Of a stretch of 64,000 bases of DNA, positions 1 to 8,325 are shown one piece after another. The notes beneath the pieces are model-generated. The model saw only the letters and a list, made by a program, of their open reading frames with translations. It searched no databases and had not been told where the DNA came from. The translations under genes were made by a program, and so were the position numbers. Positions within the stretch are counted from its first letter, which is position 1. The number at the start of each line of letters is the position of its first letter. Source of the DNA: Chryseobacterium phocaeense (GTDB taxonomy: Bacteria > Bacteroidota > Bacteroidia > Flavobacteriales > Weeksellaceae); NCBI RefSeq assembly GCF_900169075.1, contig NZ_LT827015.1, forward strand, positions 2,310,158 through 2,374,157, written 5' to 3'.

Positions 1-1
1 G

Positions 2-607
2 CAGAACGGATCTCTTAATTTTATTCCCGGTGTTATTGCCCTGATATTTATGATCGTCAGTACCGCCTTAACATCCGTAGCGGTGGTACGGGAAAAAGAG
101 CTAGGAACCATGGAAATTCTTCTGGTATCTCCGTTCAAACCTATTATGGTATTAATCGCCAAGGCTATTCCTTACCTGGTTCTGTCACTGATTGATTTTA
201 TCATCATCCTTTTACTGTCCGTATACCTTCTGGATGTGGAAATTAAAGGAAGCCTCATTTTACTGTTTGCAGAAAGCATCCTGTTTATCATTACCTGTCT
301 TTCACTGGGATTGCTTATTTCCAATACTACAGATTCCCAGCAGACTGCCATGCTGGTATCCATGATGGGAATGATGCTGCCTACCCTTCTGCTTACCGGG
401 TTTATGTTTCCGCTGGAAAATATGCCATGGATCTTCCGTGTGGTGTCTCATGTGATACCCTCCCGGTATTATTATGCCATCGTAAAAGCAATTATGTTGA
501 AAGGACTTGGTTTCAGCTATGTCTGGAAAGAAACACTGGTACTGGCCGGAATGTCTGCCCTGCTGCTGACCATCGCATTGAAAAGATTTAAAATCAGGTT
601 ATCATGA
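2..607 (+). CDS. ABC-2 type transporter permease, 5'-truncated by window edge
   Basis: This is the C-terminal part of an ABC exporter membrane subunit of the YbhS/YhhJ type. The reading frame is open to the left edge, so the real start lies outside the window; the first internal ATG at 50 falls inside the conserved block. The visible part begins with a segment reading PGVIALIFMIVSTALTS followed by VVREKELGTME, which is the hallmark of ABC-2 permeases (a membrane helix, then a charged cytoplasmic loop). Five or so further hydrophobic helices follow. The stop codon overlaps the ATG of the next permease in an ATGA, so the two half-transporters are translationally coupled. The ATPase and a membrane-fusion protein would be expected upstream, outside the window. 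The substrate cannot be told; relatives export drugs or other hydrophobic compounds. Confidence 0.9.
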   Translation, partial: QNGSLNFIPGVIALIFMIVSTALTSVAVVREKELGTMEILLVSPFKPIMVLIAKAIPYLVLSLIDFIIILLLSVYLLDVEIKGSLILLFAESILFIITCLSLGLLISNTTDSQQTAMLVSMMGMMLPTLLLTGFMFPLENMPWIFRVVSHVIPSRYYYAIVKAIMLKGLGFSYVWKETLVLAGMSALLLTIALKRFKIRLS

Positions 608-1728
608 AAACATTAGGCTTTATTTTACAGAAAGAATTCCGCCAGATCTTCCGGGACAAAACCATCCTGGCGATGATGTTCATCATGCCTACCATCCAGC
701 TGATTATTATGCCGCTGGCCGCTAATTTTGAAGTAAAAAACATCAATATCGCTTATCTGGATCATGATCACAGCTCCTATTCACGGCAGCTCATGCATAA
801 GATCGCCTCTTCAGAATACTTTATCATTACCGGGAATCCCGATTCTTACCAAAAAGGATTAAAAATGATTGAAGACGCCGATGCGGATCTCGTTTTGGAA
901 ATTCCTCCCGGCTTTGAAAAAAATCTGGTCCGCGAAGGCAGCCAGAAGCTCAATCTTTCTGTGGATGCTATTAACGGGACAAAATCTTCACTGGGAAGCA
1001 GCTATCTGGTTTCGGTGATTGCAGATTTCAACAGCAGTCTGGATATTAATTTTAAAACTGTAAAAAGTAGTGCATCTCCTTCAAAAGCAGCTATTTCCGT
1101 AGAACCCTCCAACTGGTATAATCCGAGGGCAGAATACAAATATTATATGGTTCCGGGCATTCTGGTCTTGCTGCTGACACTGATCGGCGGTTTCATCACG
1201 GCCCTGAATATCGTTAAGGAAAAAGAAATCGGGACCATTGAACAGATCAATGTAACGCCTATTAAAAAATGGCAGTTTATTCTGGGTAAGCTTATTCCGT
1301 TCTGGATTGTCGGAATAATTGTTTTTACCGTAGGATTGATCGTGATGTATGTGGTATACGGGATTTACCCTCAGGGAAGTATTTTACTTTTATACGCGTT
1401 TGCAGGGGTTTATCTTGTCGCATTGCTAGGTTTGGGTCTCTTGATTTCCACTTTTGCGGACACGCAGCTGCAGGCCATGTTTATTGCTTTTTTCTTTATG
1501 ATGGTTTTTATGCTGATGAGCGGATTTTTCACGAGCACCGACAGTATGCCGGATTGGGCGAAAACTATTTCGAATTTCACGCCCGTTACCCACTTTATAA
1601 GCGTGGTAAGATTAATTGTTTTAAAAGGAAGCGGATTTAGTCAGGTTAAAACAGAATTATTCTGGCTGATCGGTTTTGCATTTTTACTGAACGGAATGGC
1701 TATTTTCAATTACAGGAAAACAAATTAA
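604..1728 (+). CDS. ABC-2 type transporter permease (second subunit)
   Basis: A complete 374-residue permease of the YbhR/YhhJ type. It has one N-terminal membrane helix (about residues 20-40), a large extracytoplasmic domain (about 45-180), then a helix reading MVPGILVLLLTLIGGF, the loop VKEKEIGTIEQ, and four or five more helices to the C terminus. This matches the usual ABC-2 exporter topology and length. It starts inside the stop codon of the upstream permease (ATGA), so both are made together and probably pair as a heterodimer powered by an ATPase encoded outside the window. The next gene is on the opposite strand only 22 bases away, so the operon ends here. Family assignment is firm; the exported compound is unknown. 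Confidence 0.92.
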   Translation: MKTLGFILQKEFRQIFRDKTILAMMFIMPTIQLIIMPLAANFEVKNINIAYLDHDHSSYSRQLMHKIASSEYFIITGNPDSYQKGLKMIEDADADLVLEIPPGFEKNLVREGSQKLNLSVDAINGTKSSLGSSYLVSVIADFNSSLDINFKTVKSSASPSKAAISVEPSNWYNPRAEYKYYMVPGILVLLLTLIGGFITALNIVKEKEIGTIEQINVTPIKKWQFILGKLIPFWIVGIIVFTVGLIVMYVVYGIYPQGSILLLYAFAGVYLVALLGLGLLISTFADTQLQAMFIAFFFMMVFMLMSGFFTSTDSMPDWAKTISNFTPVTHFISVVRLIVLKGSGFSQVKTELFWLIGFAFLLNGMAIFNYRKTN

Positions 1729-1750
1729 AACAATGCTGTTCATTCTATTT

Positions 1751-2116
1751 CTATTGATCTTTTCCCATGCGTTTTAATATTACTCTTTTAAGCCTCTCTT
1801 CGTGCTCATCACCCCAATACCCCAGAGCGGAAATCAAGGGAATCAAAGTCTTACCAAAATCTGTGAGATCATATTCTACTTTTGGAGGAACCTGAGCATA
1901 GATCTTTTTTGAAACCAGCTCGTGCTCTTCCAGCTCTTTCAACTGGATATTTAAAACACGTCTCGAAGCATCAGGAATTTTCCGCTGCAATTCACTTGGA
2001 CGCAGATGACCTTCATTGATAAACCATAGCAAGCGGATTTTCCATTTGCCGTAAAGCACTTCGCCAATAAGATCAAGGCCGCAGTTTAAGTTTAAAGGGA
2101 TTTTTCTTTCATGCAT
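1751..2116 (-). CDS. HxlR family winged-helix transcriptional regulator
   Basis: A 121-residue HxlR-type regulator. The family signature is seen as a cysteine near the N terminus (NC, residue 12) followed by GEVLYGKWKIRLLWFI, then the recognition helix region PSELQRKIPDASRRVLNIQLKEL and the wing PPKVEYDLTDFGKTL. Family members such as HxlR and YodB are dimeric repressors or activators. In several of them the N-terminal cysteine senses electrophiles or thiol stress; that this one does so is inference. The gene is divergent from the short-chain dehydrogenase/SnoaL pair that starts at 2242, the classic layout for an HxlR regulator and its target. Candidate operator palindromes lie in the shared gap. 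Confidence 0.92.
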   Translation of the reverse strand: MHERKIPLNLNCGLDLIGEVLYGKWKIRLLWFINEGHLRPSELQRKIPDASRRVLNIQLKELEEHELVSKKIYAQVPPKVEYDLTDFGKTLIPLISALGYWGDEHEERLKRVILKRMGKDQ

Positions 2117-2134
2117 AAAACAAATTTAGCCCAA

Positions 2135-2173
2135 TGCACCAAAATGTACAATAGGGGAAAAAATTATCCCTAT
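2135..2173. promoter_or_regulatory. Candidate operator palindromes in HxlR/SDR divergent gap
   Basis: Two inverted repeats sit side by side between the divergent regulator and the dehydrogenase. One is TGCAC-N6-GTACA (2135-2150, one mismatch). The other is ATAGGG-N11-CCCTAT (2151-2173, perfect arms). Dyads of this size in the shared promoter are plausible HxlR binding sites. This is inferred from position and symmetry only. Confidence 0.35.
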
Positions 2174-2241
2174 GCAATTCGATTTTCCGTTATTGCTTAG
2201 AATCGTGATACTTCAGAAATTTGTATCAAAGAATTCTAACA

Positions 2242-3036
2242 ATGGAAAATATATTTAATTTCAGTAACGAACTGCAAGGTAAAATTGCCCTGGTAACCGG
2301 AGGAACGAAAGGGACAGGAAAAGCAATTGCAGATCGTTTAGCCGAAGCAGGAGCCACCGTTATCATTACAGCCAGAAATCCGCCTGCCGAAGAAAAGCCT
2401 GATCAGGTTTTTATTTCCGCTGACCTTAGCACAGTAGAAGGAACACGGAAAGTAATAGATAAAACACTGCAAAAATTTGGAAAACTTGATATTTTAATTA
2501 ATAATCTTGGAGGTTCAGAAACTAAGGGTGGTGGTTTTACAGTTTTGACCGATGAAGACTGGATACAGTCTCTGCAAACCAATTTGTTATCTCCCGTGCG
2601 TTTGGACCGAGGTTTTTTACCGCAAATGATTGAAAGAAAAACCGGGGTTATTATTCACATTGCGTCCATTCAGGCAAAATTACCTTTGTATGACAGCACC
2701 CTCCCTTATGCTGCTGCTAAAGCCGGACTTTTAAATTACAGTAAAAGTTTATCCAATGAAGTTGCCCCGAAAGGCATTCGGGTCTTAACCGTTTCACCAG
2801 GCTGGATCATGACTTCCGCGTCTGAAAAAATGATGGAAAGGATTGCAGAAAGCAGCAACAGCACAAAAGAACAGGCAGCAAAAAGTGTAATGGATGCTTT
2901 GGGAGGAATTCCTTCCGGAAGACCTGCACAACCGAGAGAGGTTGCGGAGCTTGTAGGATTTCTTGTATCTCCAAGGGCAGGCTATCTCACAGGAACAGAA
3001 TTCGTCATTGATGGCGGAACTATACCTACCATATAA
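2242..3036 (+). CDS. SDR family NAD(P)-dependent oxidoreductase
   Basis: A classical short-chain dehydrogenase/reductase of 264 residues. Seen directly: the nucleotide-binding motif TGGTKGTGKAIA near the N terminus, NNLGG (the NNAG-equivalent motif), a catalytic serine in HIASIQ, the YAAAK active-site Tyr-Lys pair, and the C-terminal FVIDGGT typical of the family. I chose the ATG at 2242; a TTG at 2221 would add seven residues with no family counterpart. It is followed 20 bases downstream by a SnoaL-like protein and is divergent from an HxlR regulator, so it is probably an inducible redox enzyme acting on a small carbonyl or alcohol substrate. The exact substrate cannot be read from the sequence. 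Confidence 0.93.
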   Translation: MENIFNFSNELQGKIALVTGGTKGTGKAIADRLAEAGATVIITARNPPAEEKPDQVFISADLSTVEGTRKVIDKTLQKFGKLDILINNLGGSETKGGGFTVLTDEDWIQSLQTNLLSPVRLDRGFLPQMIERKTGVIIHIASIQAKLPLYDSTLPYAAAKAGLLNYSKSLSNEVAPKGIRVLTVSPGWIMTSASEKMMERIAESSNSTKEQAAKSVMDALGGIPSGRPAQPREVAELVGFLVSPRAGYLTGTEFVIDGGTIPTI

Positions 3037-3056
3037 TCAACATTAAATATAGTATA

Positions 3057-3371
3057 ATGAACTTACCAGACATCATCTCAAAATTAGTGAAAGCACAAAG
3101 TGAATTTGACAGCCAGGCTTATGCGGATTGTTTCACTGAAAACGCCGTAGTATTTGACGAAGGCAAAACCCATAACGGAAAAAAAGAAATCGAAAACTGG
3201 ATTGACAAAGCCAATAATGAATTTAAAACTGTTATGAAACTATTGGAATACAACGAAAACGAAAATATTTTATCCGCAGAAATCTCAGGAACATTTCCCG
3301 GCAGTCCTGTTTTTTTGAAATATCATTTTGAATTGACTGATGGATATATTCAATCCCTGAAAATTATCTGA
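3057..3371 (+). CDS. SnoaL-like / NTF2-fold protein
   Basis: A 104-residue single-domain protein with the look of the SnoaL-like (NTF2-superfamily) fold. An N-terminal helical segment is followed by YADCFTENAVVFDEG, the usual 'small domain with an acidic/hydrophobic pocket' signature, then the helix KKEIENWIDKANNEF and three beta strands ending in KYHFELTDGYIQSLKII. Family members are polyketide cyclases, isomerases or simple ligand-binding proteins. It lies 20 bases after the dehydrogenase and before a strong hairpin terminator, so the two form a short operon. A role in handling the same small molecule as the dehydrogenase is inference. Confidence 0.8.
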   Translation: MNLPDIISKLVKAQSEFDSQAYADCFTENAVVFDEGKTHNGKKEIENWIDKANNEFKTVMKLLEYNENENILSAEISGTFPGSPVFLKYHFELTDGYIQSLKII

Positions 3372-3373
3372 TT

Positions 3374-3403
3374 AAAACGCTGAAGTTTGAACTTCAGCGT
3401 TTT
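3374..3403 (+). terminator. Intrinsic terminator after SDR/SnoaL operon
   Basis: A perfect inverted repeat (arms of 13 bases, AAAACGCTGAAGT and its complement, 4-base loop) starting three bases after the SnoaL stop codon. The A/T-rich outer arm supplies the U-run, so it can act on the plus strand. Confidence 0.8.
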
Positions 3404-3857
3404 AATTTAAATATTATCAGCCGTAGCCTGTTGTGCTTCGGTTTTTCTATTTTCTATTTTTTATCCTGCTGAAAATAGTTAATGTAACGTAAGAATTTAC
3501 ATAATAAGCAACCATGTTACAGTCTCCATCCTTCAAAATTTCATTGCAATTTCCCACCTACGTATAAATACCTAATTCATAATTCCGGTATTTTCACTTA
3601 GCAGGGTATTATTATATTTTCTTTACTTTGAATTGTCCTCTAATGAAGCTTTTTACATAGATGAACAGTGGAAAAAATAAAAGAGGGCGAGAAACCATGG
3701 CTTATTGTGTCTTTACAGAAACATAAATAAGGGAAAATCAGGTTTGGAAATGAAGGAGAATAATCCTTAACCGTACTGTATAGATCATTAAATATCTTTT
3801 CTGTACTCATGTTACATTTTTCAAAACATATTTTTTATAACCTTAAAACTAGTAATT
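3404..3857. other. Long non-coding leader before the giant-protein operon
   Basis: About 450 bases with no credible gene on either strand. It separates a terminator from the first gene of the 3858-20606 operon, so it must hold that operon's promoter. The best -7-like match I see is TACTTTG at 3624-3630, one base short of the Bacteroidota TAnnTTTG consensus. That would leave a leader of more than 200 bases. No other structure stands out. Confidence 0.4.
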
Positions 3858-4208
3858 ATGTCATCACAAAACCCGGTAATCAACCAAAACGGAACGGCAA
3901 GCATTAAATCAGGTCAATTTTGCACCTGGAACACAGCAAACGGTACAAACTCTACTATTACCATTGCTAACGCCAGCAGAAGCAACGTACTGAAATTCGC
4001 TATTTCAGGCGCACCAGGAAGCGGTATTATTGTAGACGACGCAGGTAATTCAAGACCAGCGTTCGATGGAGTTTACTCTTTAAAACCTAATTCTCCTAAT
4101 ATTGTAGTTACTGCTTTTGGTGATTTTGGAGGCTCAACAGTCACAATTACAAACATCACTAATGTACAAAATGATGCTGAGGCTTCTATTCAGTGCCAAA
4201 CCAGCTAA
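3858..4208 (+). CDS. Small beta-rich protein of unknown family, first gene of giant-protein operon
   Basis: A 116-residue protein I do not recognise. It has no signal peptide, is rich in Asn, Ser, Thr and Gly, and shows alternating hydrophobic strands (LKFAISGAPG, IIVDDAG, PNIVVTAFGDFGG, STVTITNITNV) that suggest a small beta sandwich. It has two cysteines (QFCTWN and IQCQTS). The middle part matches the next gene's product: a GAP motif, then D-rich turn, then F(D/N)G-(V/I)-(Y/H)SLKP, then VV-A-G-F-G. The two are therefore tandem paralogs, one apparently cytosolic and the next with a hydrophobic leader. It opens a co-directional block that continues through the 3632-residue protein. Function unknown; a structural or binding role beside the giant proteins is inference. 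Confidence 0.8.
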   Translation: MSSQNPVINQNGTASIKSGQFCTWNTANGTNSTITIANASRSNVLKFAISGAPGSGIIVDDAGNSRPAFDGVYSLKPNSPNIVVTAFGDFGGSTVTITNITNVQNDAEASIQCQTS

Positions 4209-4596
4209 GTGCAGCAGTAAACTTCATTTTCTGAATTTTCTATTACTTATTCTTGGTCATACCCTGGCAATGGGCCAGGGCTTGACTAAGTCTAAGGCTG
4301 ATACCGTATCGCTTTCCCGCTATCAATACACCCAAAAAGTAACCAATAACGGAAGTGACTGTATCTGTTCGATCACCAATACCAGTCAGGCGAATTTAGC
4401 AATGATTGTGTTGACCGGCGCACCTGATACCGACACTATCCGGCTGGACAACACGGAAACCTTCAATGGTATACATTCTCTGAAACCGGGACAACAGGTA
4501 GTTGCAGTAGGCAACTTTGCCGGCAGGAAAATTACAGCCCTGAATCTGTCTCTTATGAATGTTATCATTATTGTTATGCTGTTCTGCCCTGATTAA
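4162..4596 (+). CDS. Paralog of the preceding small protein, with hydrophobic leader
   Basis: About 144 residues if started at 4162; other in-frame ATGs at 4171 and 4174 are equally possible, and all overlap the end of the previous gene by 35-47 bases. The N terminus carries a basic stretch followed by LHFLNFLLLILGHTLAMG, which resembles a signal peptide. The mature part repeats the pattern of the upstream product: SITNTSQANLAMIVLTGAPDTD, FNGIHSLKPGQQVVAVGNF. It ends in an unusual hydrophobic tail with a cysteine (IIIVMLFCPD). It sits 40 bases before the 1218-residue gene. Start site and export are uncertain; the paralogy is visible by eye. It may be the exported or envelope-facing partner of the first small protein. 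Confidence 0.6.
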   Translation: MYKMMLRLLFSAKPAKCSSKLHFLNFLLLILGHTLAMGQGLTKSKADTVSLSRYQYTQKVTNNGSDCICSITNTSQANLAMIVLTGAPDTDTIRLDNTETFNGIHSLKPGQQVVAVGNFAGRKITALNLSLMNVIIIVMLFCPD

Positions 4597-4636
4597 GCAT
4601 TCACTTTATCTCATTTGAGAACCGATAACTATTCTT

Positions 4637-7600
4637 ATGGAACAATCTGAAACAGAGATCATATTCAGCAATGAAAATTCCGGAAATCCTGCGCTCTATG
4701 TATATGATCAGGCAGGACCACATTGGACCGCTTTATTGCTTCCGGATGGATCTACCTATACCGACCCTACCATCAGCCTGCAGGTAGCTGCAAAACAACA
4801 GGTGTACTTCGTGTTTGCTACGAAAGCCCCCGCAGATGCAAAAGGCTTTGTTGAACAATACCGGCCTTACCTGCTCAAGTTCCGGCAGAATGTGACTGCC
4901 AACCTTACGACCGCATGGCTAAGCAATCCGGATCAGATACCTTCCACCGGTAATACAACCGTCCTTAATTTTGCACAATTCGGGGCCACCTCTCCTTTTG
5001 TAGTAGGACAGCCGTTCAGCGTAACCATCGGTAAAGGCTTCGGCACCCTTACCATCACAAACAATACGGTGATGCAGCTCCAACCCGATAATGATACCCC
5101 AAACGCCTTACGCCTCATCTGGGTACCCGGAAACCCCAACATGAGCTTTGCGAACAAGACACTGGGTACCAATTCTATTTTCAGAAGCGATATTACCATT
5201 CCTTTCAGCGGCCCGGGTACGGGCTCCTTCCGTTTCCTGCTGGGTCTTAATATGAACCTGGATTTTAAGGGATACGGCCTGCAAAACAACTATTACTATG
5301 GTGACAGCACAAATCCTTCTTATTTTGCCTATCCCATACTGAAAGCAGGCAGTACCAATGATTTTCTGATTACCCAGACTGAGATAGATCTTCTTGATAT
5401 AGCCAACAGCGACGGACTTAATACCTATTTCGCCATTACCGGCCAGATCTACAATACAAATACCGGCCAGACAAAAGTAGCCAGCCTGCCCAGTTATTAT
5501 GCCATCAATACCGGCTATCCCCTTACCTTATGGCCTGCAGTGGATATGGTAGATTCCGGAGCACCGGTCAATAATTTATTTCCGACAGACCATAGTGCAC
5601 GCTTTGTCATATCTCCACGCGATTCCGCTGGAACCCAGCCCTATTACCTGTCGCCTGAGGGTGATTTCTATCTTGACCCCGGCGCCTCACAGGCTGCCTT
5701 TGCCGATGAAAACGGACAGTACAGCTTACTGCCCGGCCTCTCCGGTACAGAGGTCATTTCATTTACTCCCTACGAAAACAACGCCGGTTCCATTACCGGT
5801 GATACCATACGCTTTACCTCAAAGCAGGCCGCTTTTGCAGCCAATTTTCCAGGTCAGGAAGTATCCCTGGCCAATCCCGGCACCGATAAACCGGTGCTGG
5901 ACAGTACCTATCTGACGGCATGGGCCAATATTATAGCCTCAACACCGGGTAATGTACAATATGCCTCTCAGCCTCAAGGCGCATCTCTATTCGCCAAAGG
6001 TCACGGCATCGCATCACCTGACAACAATATCACAGGATTTCTCGGCTTTTATGAGCCTTCGGTAGATATGCCGCAGACCAATGGTTTTGCAGTGCCCATG
6101 GCACCTTATCTCGGAGTAAATCCTGTACCGCCACCCAGTGCCGAGGGCATCGGAACCTTTGAATCCAAAGTACTCAGCGCCGAAAGAAAAGGATTGATAA
6201 CCGCAGCTTTCACTACACCTCGTGCCAGTAAAAGCCAGGCCAGAAGAACAATGGCCAAAGCAGGAGCTTCAGAGTATACCGCTTCGGCAACCCCTCAGGG
6301 TCTGGTGGCCAATGTGAACAACAACGGTGGCTGGAGTCTGCTGAACCTGGCACAGAATACTGTAAACAGCGGCCCGCCTGAATACCTCAACCCGGAATCA
6401 CAGGTTCCGGCAACACCTCCGCAATACCAGCTCAGCTTTATTAATCTGATGCCTCAAATGCAGAGCGCCTTTCTTACCAACCAGCAATTTCTGGTAGTGA
6501 CCAACAATCAGTATCTGGGCGAACTGTTTTCAACTATGAATACCCCCGGCGGCGGTTCCAGCAGTCAACCTGTATTCAACAATAAAATGTCTATTGAAGA
6601 CTGGCCATTTGACTTGAACGTAGGCGTCAACAATACCTACGCTGATTATAATAATATATTGATCTTTAAATTCTGCAAAGGCACCATTATCGACAGGGTG
6701 AAGAATCCCAAAGAATGGACCCAGGCCAATGCATTTAATATTGATCAGAACAATACCGATCCTGCCGCTGCTTATAATCAGCTGGTCGCAGTGTCATCCT
6801 GGTTGCAGACCTACCTGGAAGAGGCTGAAGATGCTTACAATAAAGCAGTTGCAGACCCCGCTTCCGGCCAGCTGGAATATTATCAGAAATTTCACAACAT
6901 TATCAATGATCCCAACTGGAACGGAATCCTGGCTTTGAAAGCGACAATCGACTTACAGGAATTCCCGCAGCAGTTAAAAGGGCTGATCAGTGGCATTAAT
7001 CTCAAAAATTTCTATGCCCATCACTTTGGTATAGAAGTAAACCGGGTAGATGCCAGTGATGTGATCACCATGGATCCAGTAAGCTCACTGTTTGGACTGA
7101 TCAATTATGTGGATCCCGCTTATGCCCAGCAGATAGCCCAGGGGCTGAATCCGAATAAACCCGTACAGCCTGCTGCAGGAGCTACTTATGACTTTAAAGT
7201 ACTGTTCCTACAGGTATTGTTTGAAAATACGGCCATCAAGGACTTTGCCAGCAAGCTGCAGCTGACCATGAACAATCTGTTCTCCGATAAAGTGACCGGT
7301 ACCAACAATCCGTATGGTTCAAACAGTTTGAACACGGTAGTACTGAACGGTACTTATCAGGACCACAACGGTACCCCGGTCTATGTATTCGATAATAAGG
7401 ACGATAATCTTTTTTACTTTGACAGTAACCTGCTGACCAATGTAGAAATCACCAAAATACAGTTCAACACACTCACTACAGATCCCGCAGCACTCGACAT
7501 ACAATCAAGGTTTACGATGTGGGGCTACCTCAACTTCGATACCATGATAACTCAGGCAACCACTGAAGACGGTACAGCTTATTCCCTGGATGCCTTTTCA

Positions 7601-8293
7601 TTTGGTCTCCCATTGAAGGATGATACTCTTCAGCAGGGGCTTAATTACAGTAATCTGTATGTAAACATGGCCTTTAATCTCAATACGCCAACGGTAACTA
7701 CCTATGCTTTTGATGCCTCGCAGATCGCATTCAACTCATCACAAAGCAATGCCAGAACGAACAGTCTTTATCCCAATTTTGCTTTGCAGATCAATAAACT
7801 GCTGAGTGGAAACGATGATTCGGCACCGTCAGGCCAGGGTTATTTAAAGCTTGCCTTGCCAGGCATTAATGCTACCGGACTTGCAGGTGACTGGTATGGA
7901 TTACAGATGACCCTTAATATGGGTTCGCCCGGTGAGTTAGCCAGCAGTGCCGGTTTTAATGCCAGTCTGCTCATCGCATGGAGTCCCGGTTCTAAAAGCG
8001 CTTCTCCCGGCTATAACGCCTTTGTAGGCATCAAGCTTCCCGGTACTTCCAGCAACGCCAAGCTGCTGAGCATACAGGGAGTATTGAAACTTACCATAGA
8101 CAAACTGAGCCTGCAATATGTAACAGACCAGCAATCCTATCTGCTCACTTTGTCCAATATAGCGTTGAAACTGCTGGGTATATTGAAACTGCCACCGGGT
8201 GGTAATACCGACTTTTTATTGTTCGGTAATCCTGATCCGGGAGCTACAGCTAAAAGTCTGGGGTGGTATGCCGCCTATAACAAAAATGTATAA
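4637..8293 (+). CDS. Large protein of unknown function (1218 residues), giant-protein operon
   Basis: I recognise no named family. There is no signal peptide, no membrane helix and no T9SS C-terminal domain. The sequence is dominated by alternating hydrophobic/polar strands with many Asn, Thr, Gly and Tyr, implying an all-beta structure. A basic, Ala-rich linker lies near residues 525-555 (TTPRASKSQARRTMAKAGAS), splitting the protein into an N-terminal half and a C-terminal half. A helical stretch runs around 690-760. The C terminus (IQGVLKLTIDKLSLQYV, ALKLLGILKLPPGG, LGWYAAYN) resembles in texture the strand-rich N-terminal third of the giant downstream protein. It is followed 32 bases later by an EEP hydrolase gene. 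Its length and setting suggest a structural or delivery component, but that is inference. Confidence 0.85.
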   Translation: MEQSETEIIFSNENSGNPALYVYDQAGPHWTALLLPDGSTYTDPTISLQVAAKQQVYFVFATKAPADAKGFVEQYRPYLLKFRQNVTANLTTAWLSNPDQIPSTGNTTVLNFAQFGATSPFVVGQPFSVTIGKGFGTLTITNNTVMQLQPDNDTPNALRLIWVPGNPNMSFANKTLGTNSIFRSDITIPFSGPGTGSFRFLLGLNMNLDFKGYGLQNNYYYGDSTNPSYFAYPILKAGSTNDFLITQTEIDLLDIANSDGLNTYFAITGQIYNTNTGQTKVASLPSYYAINTGYPLTLWPAVDMVDSGAPVNNLFPTDHSARFVISPRDSAGTQPYYLSPEGDFYLDPGASQAAFADENGQYSLLPGLSGTEVISFTPYENNAGSITGDTIRFTSKQAAFAANFPGQEVSLANPGTDKPVLDSTYLTAWANIIASTPGNVQYASQPQGASLFAKGHGIASPDNNITGFLGFYEPSVDMPQTNGFAVPMAPYLGVNPVPPPSAEGIGTFESKVLSAERKGLITAAFTTPRASKSQARRTMAKAGASEYTASATPQGLVANVNNNGGWSLLNLAQNTVNSGPPEYLNPESQVPATPPQYQLSFINLMPQMQSAFLTNQQFLVVTNNQYLGELFSTMNTPGGGSSSQPVFNNKMSIEDWPFDLNVGVNNTYADYNNILIFKFCKGTIIDRVKNPKEWTQANAFNIDQNNTDPAAAYNQLVAVSSWLQTYLEEAEDAYNKAVADPASGQLEYYQKFHNIINDPNWNGILALKATIDLQEFPQQLKGLISGINLKNFYAHHFGIEVNRVDASDVITMDPVSSLFGLINYVDPAYAQQIAQGLNPNKPVQPAAGATYDFKVLFLQVLFENTAIKDFASKLQLTMNNLFSDKVTGTNNPYGSNSLNTVVLNGTYQDHNGTPVYVFDNKDDNLFYFDSNLLTNVEITKIQFNTLTTDPAALDIQSRFTMWGYLNFDTMITQATTEDGTAYSLDAFSFGLPLKDDTLQQGLNYSNLYVNMAFNLNTPTVTTYAFDASQIAFNSSQSNARTNSLYPNFALQINKLLSGNDDSAPSGQGYLKLALPGINATGLAGDWYGLQMTLNMGSPGELASSAGFNASLLIAWSPGSKSASPGYNAFVGIKLPGTSSNAKLLSIQGVLKLTIDKLSLQYVTDQQSYLLTLSNIALKLLGILKLPPGGNTDFLLFGNPDPGATAKSLGWYAAYNKNV

Positions 8294-8325
8294 ACCTGTT
8301 GCTATAAACCTAAAAACTATGTCTT

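Noticed and set aside
2221..2241. Upstream TTG start for the short-chain dehydrogenase
   Set aside because: Adds seven residues with no family counterpart; the ATG at 2242 fits better.
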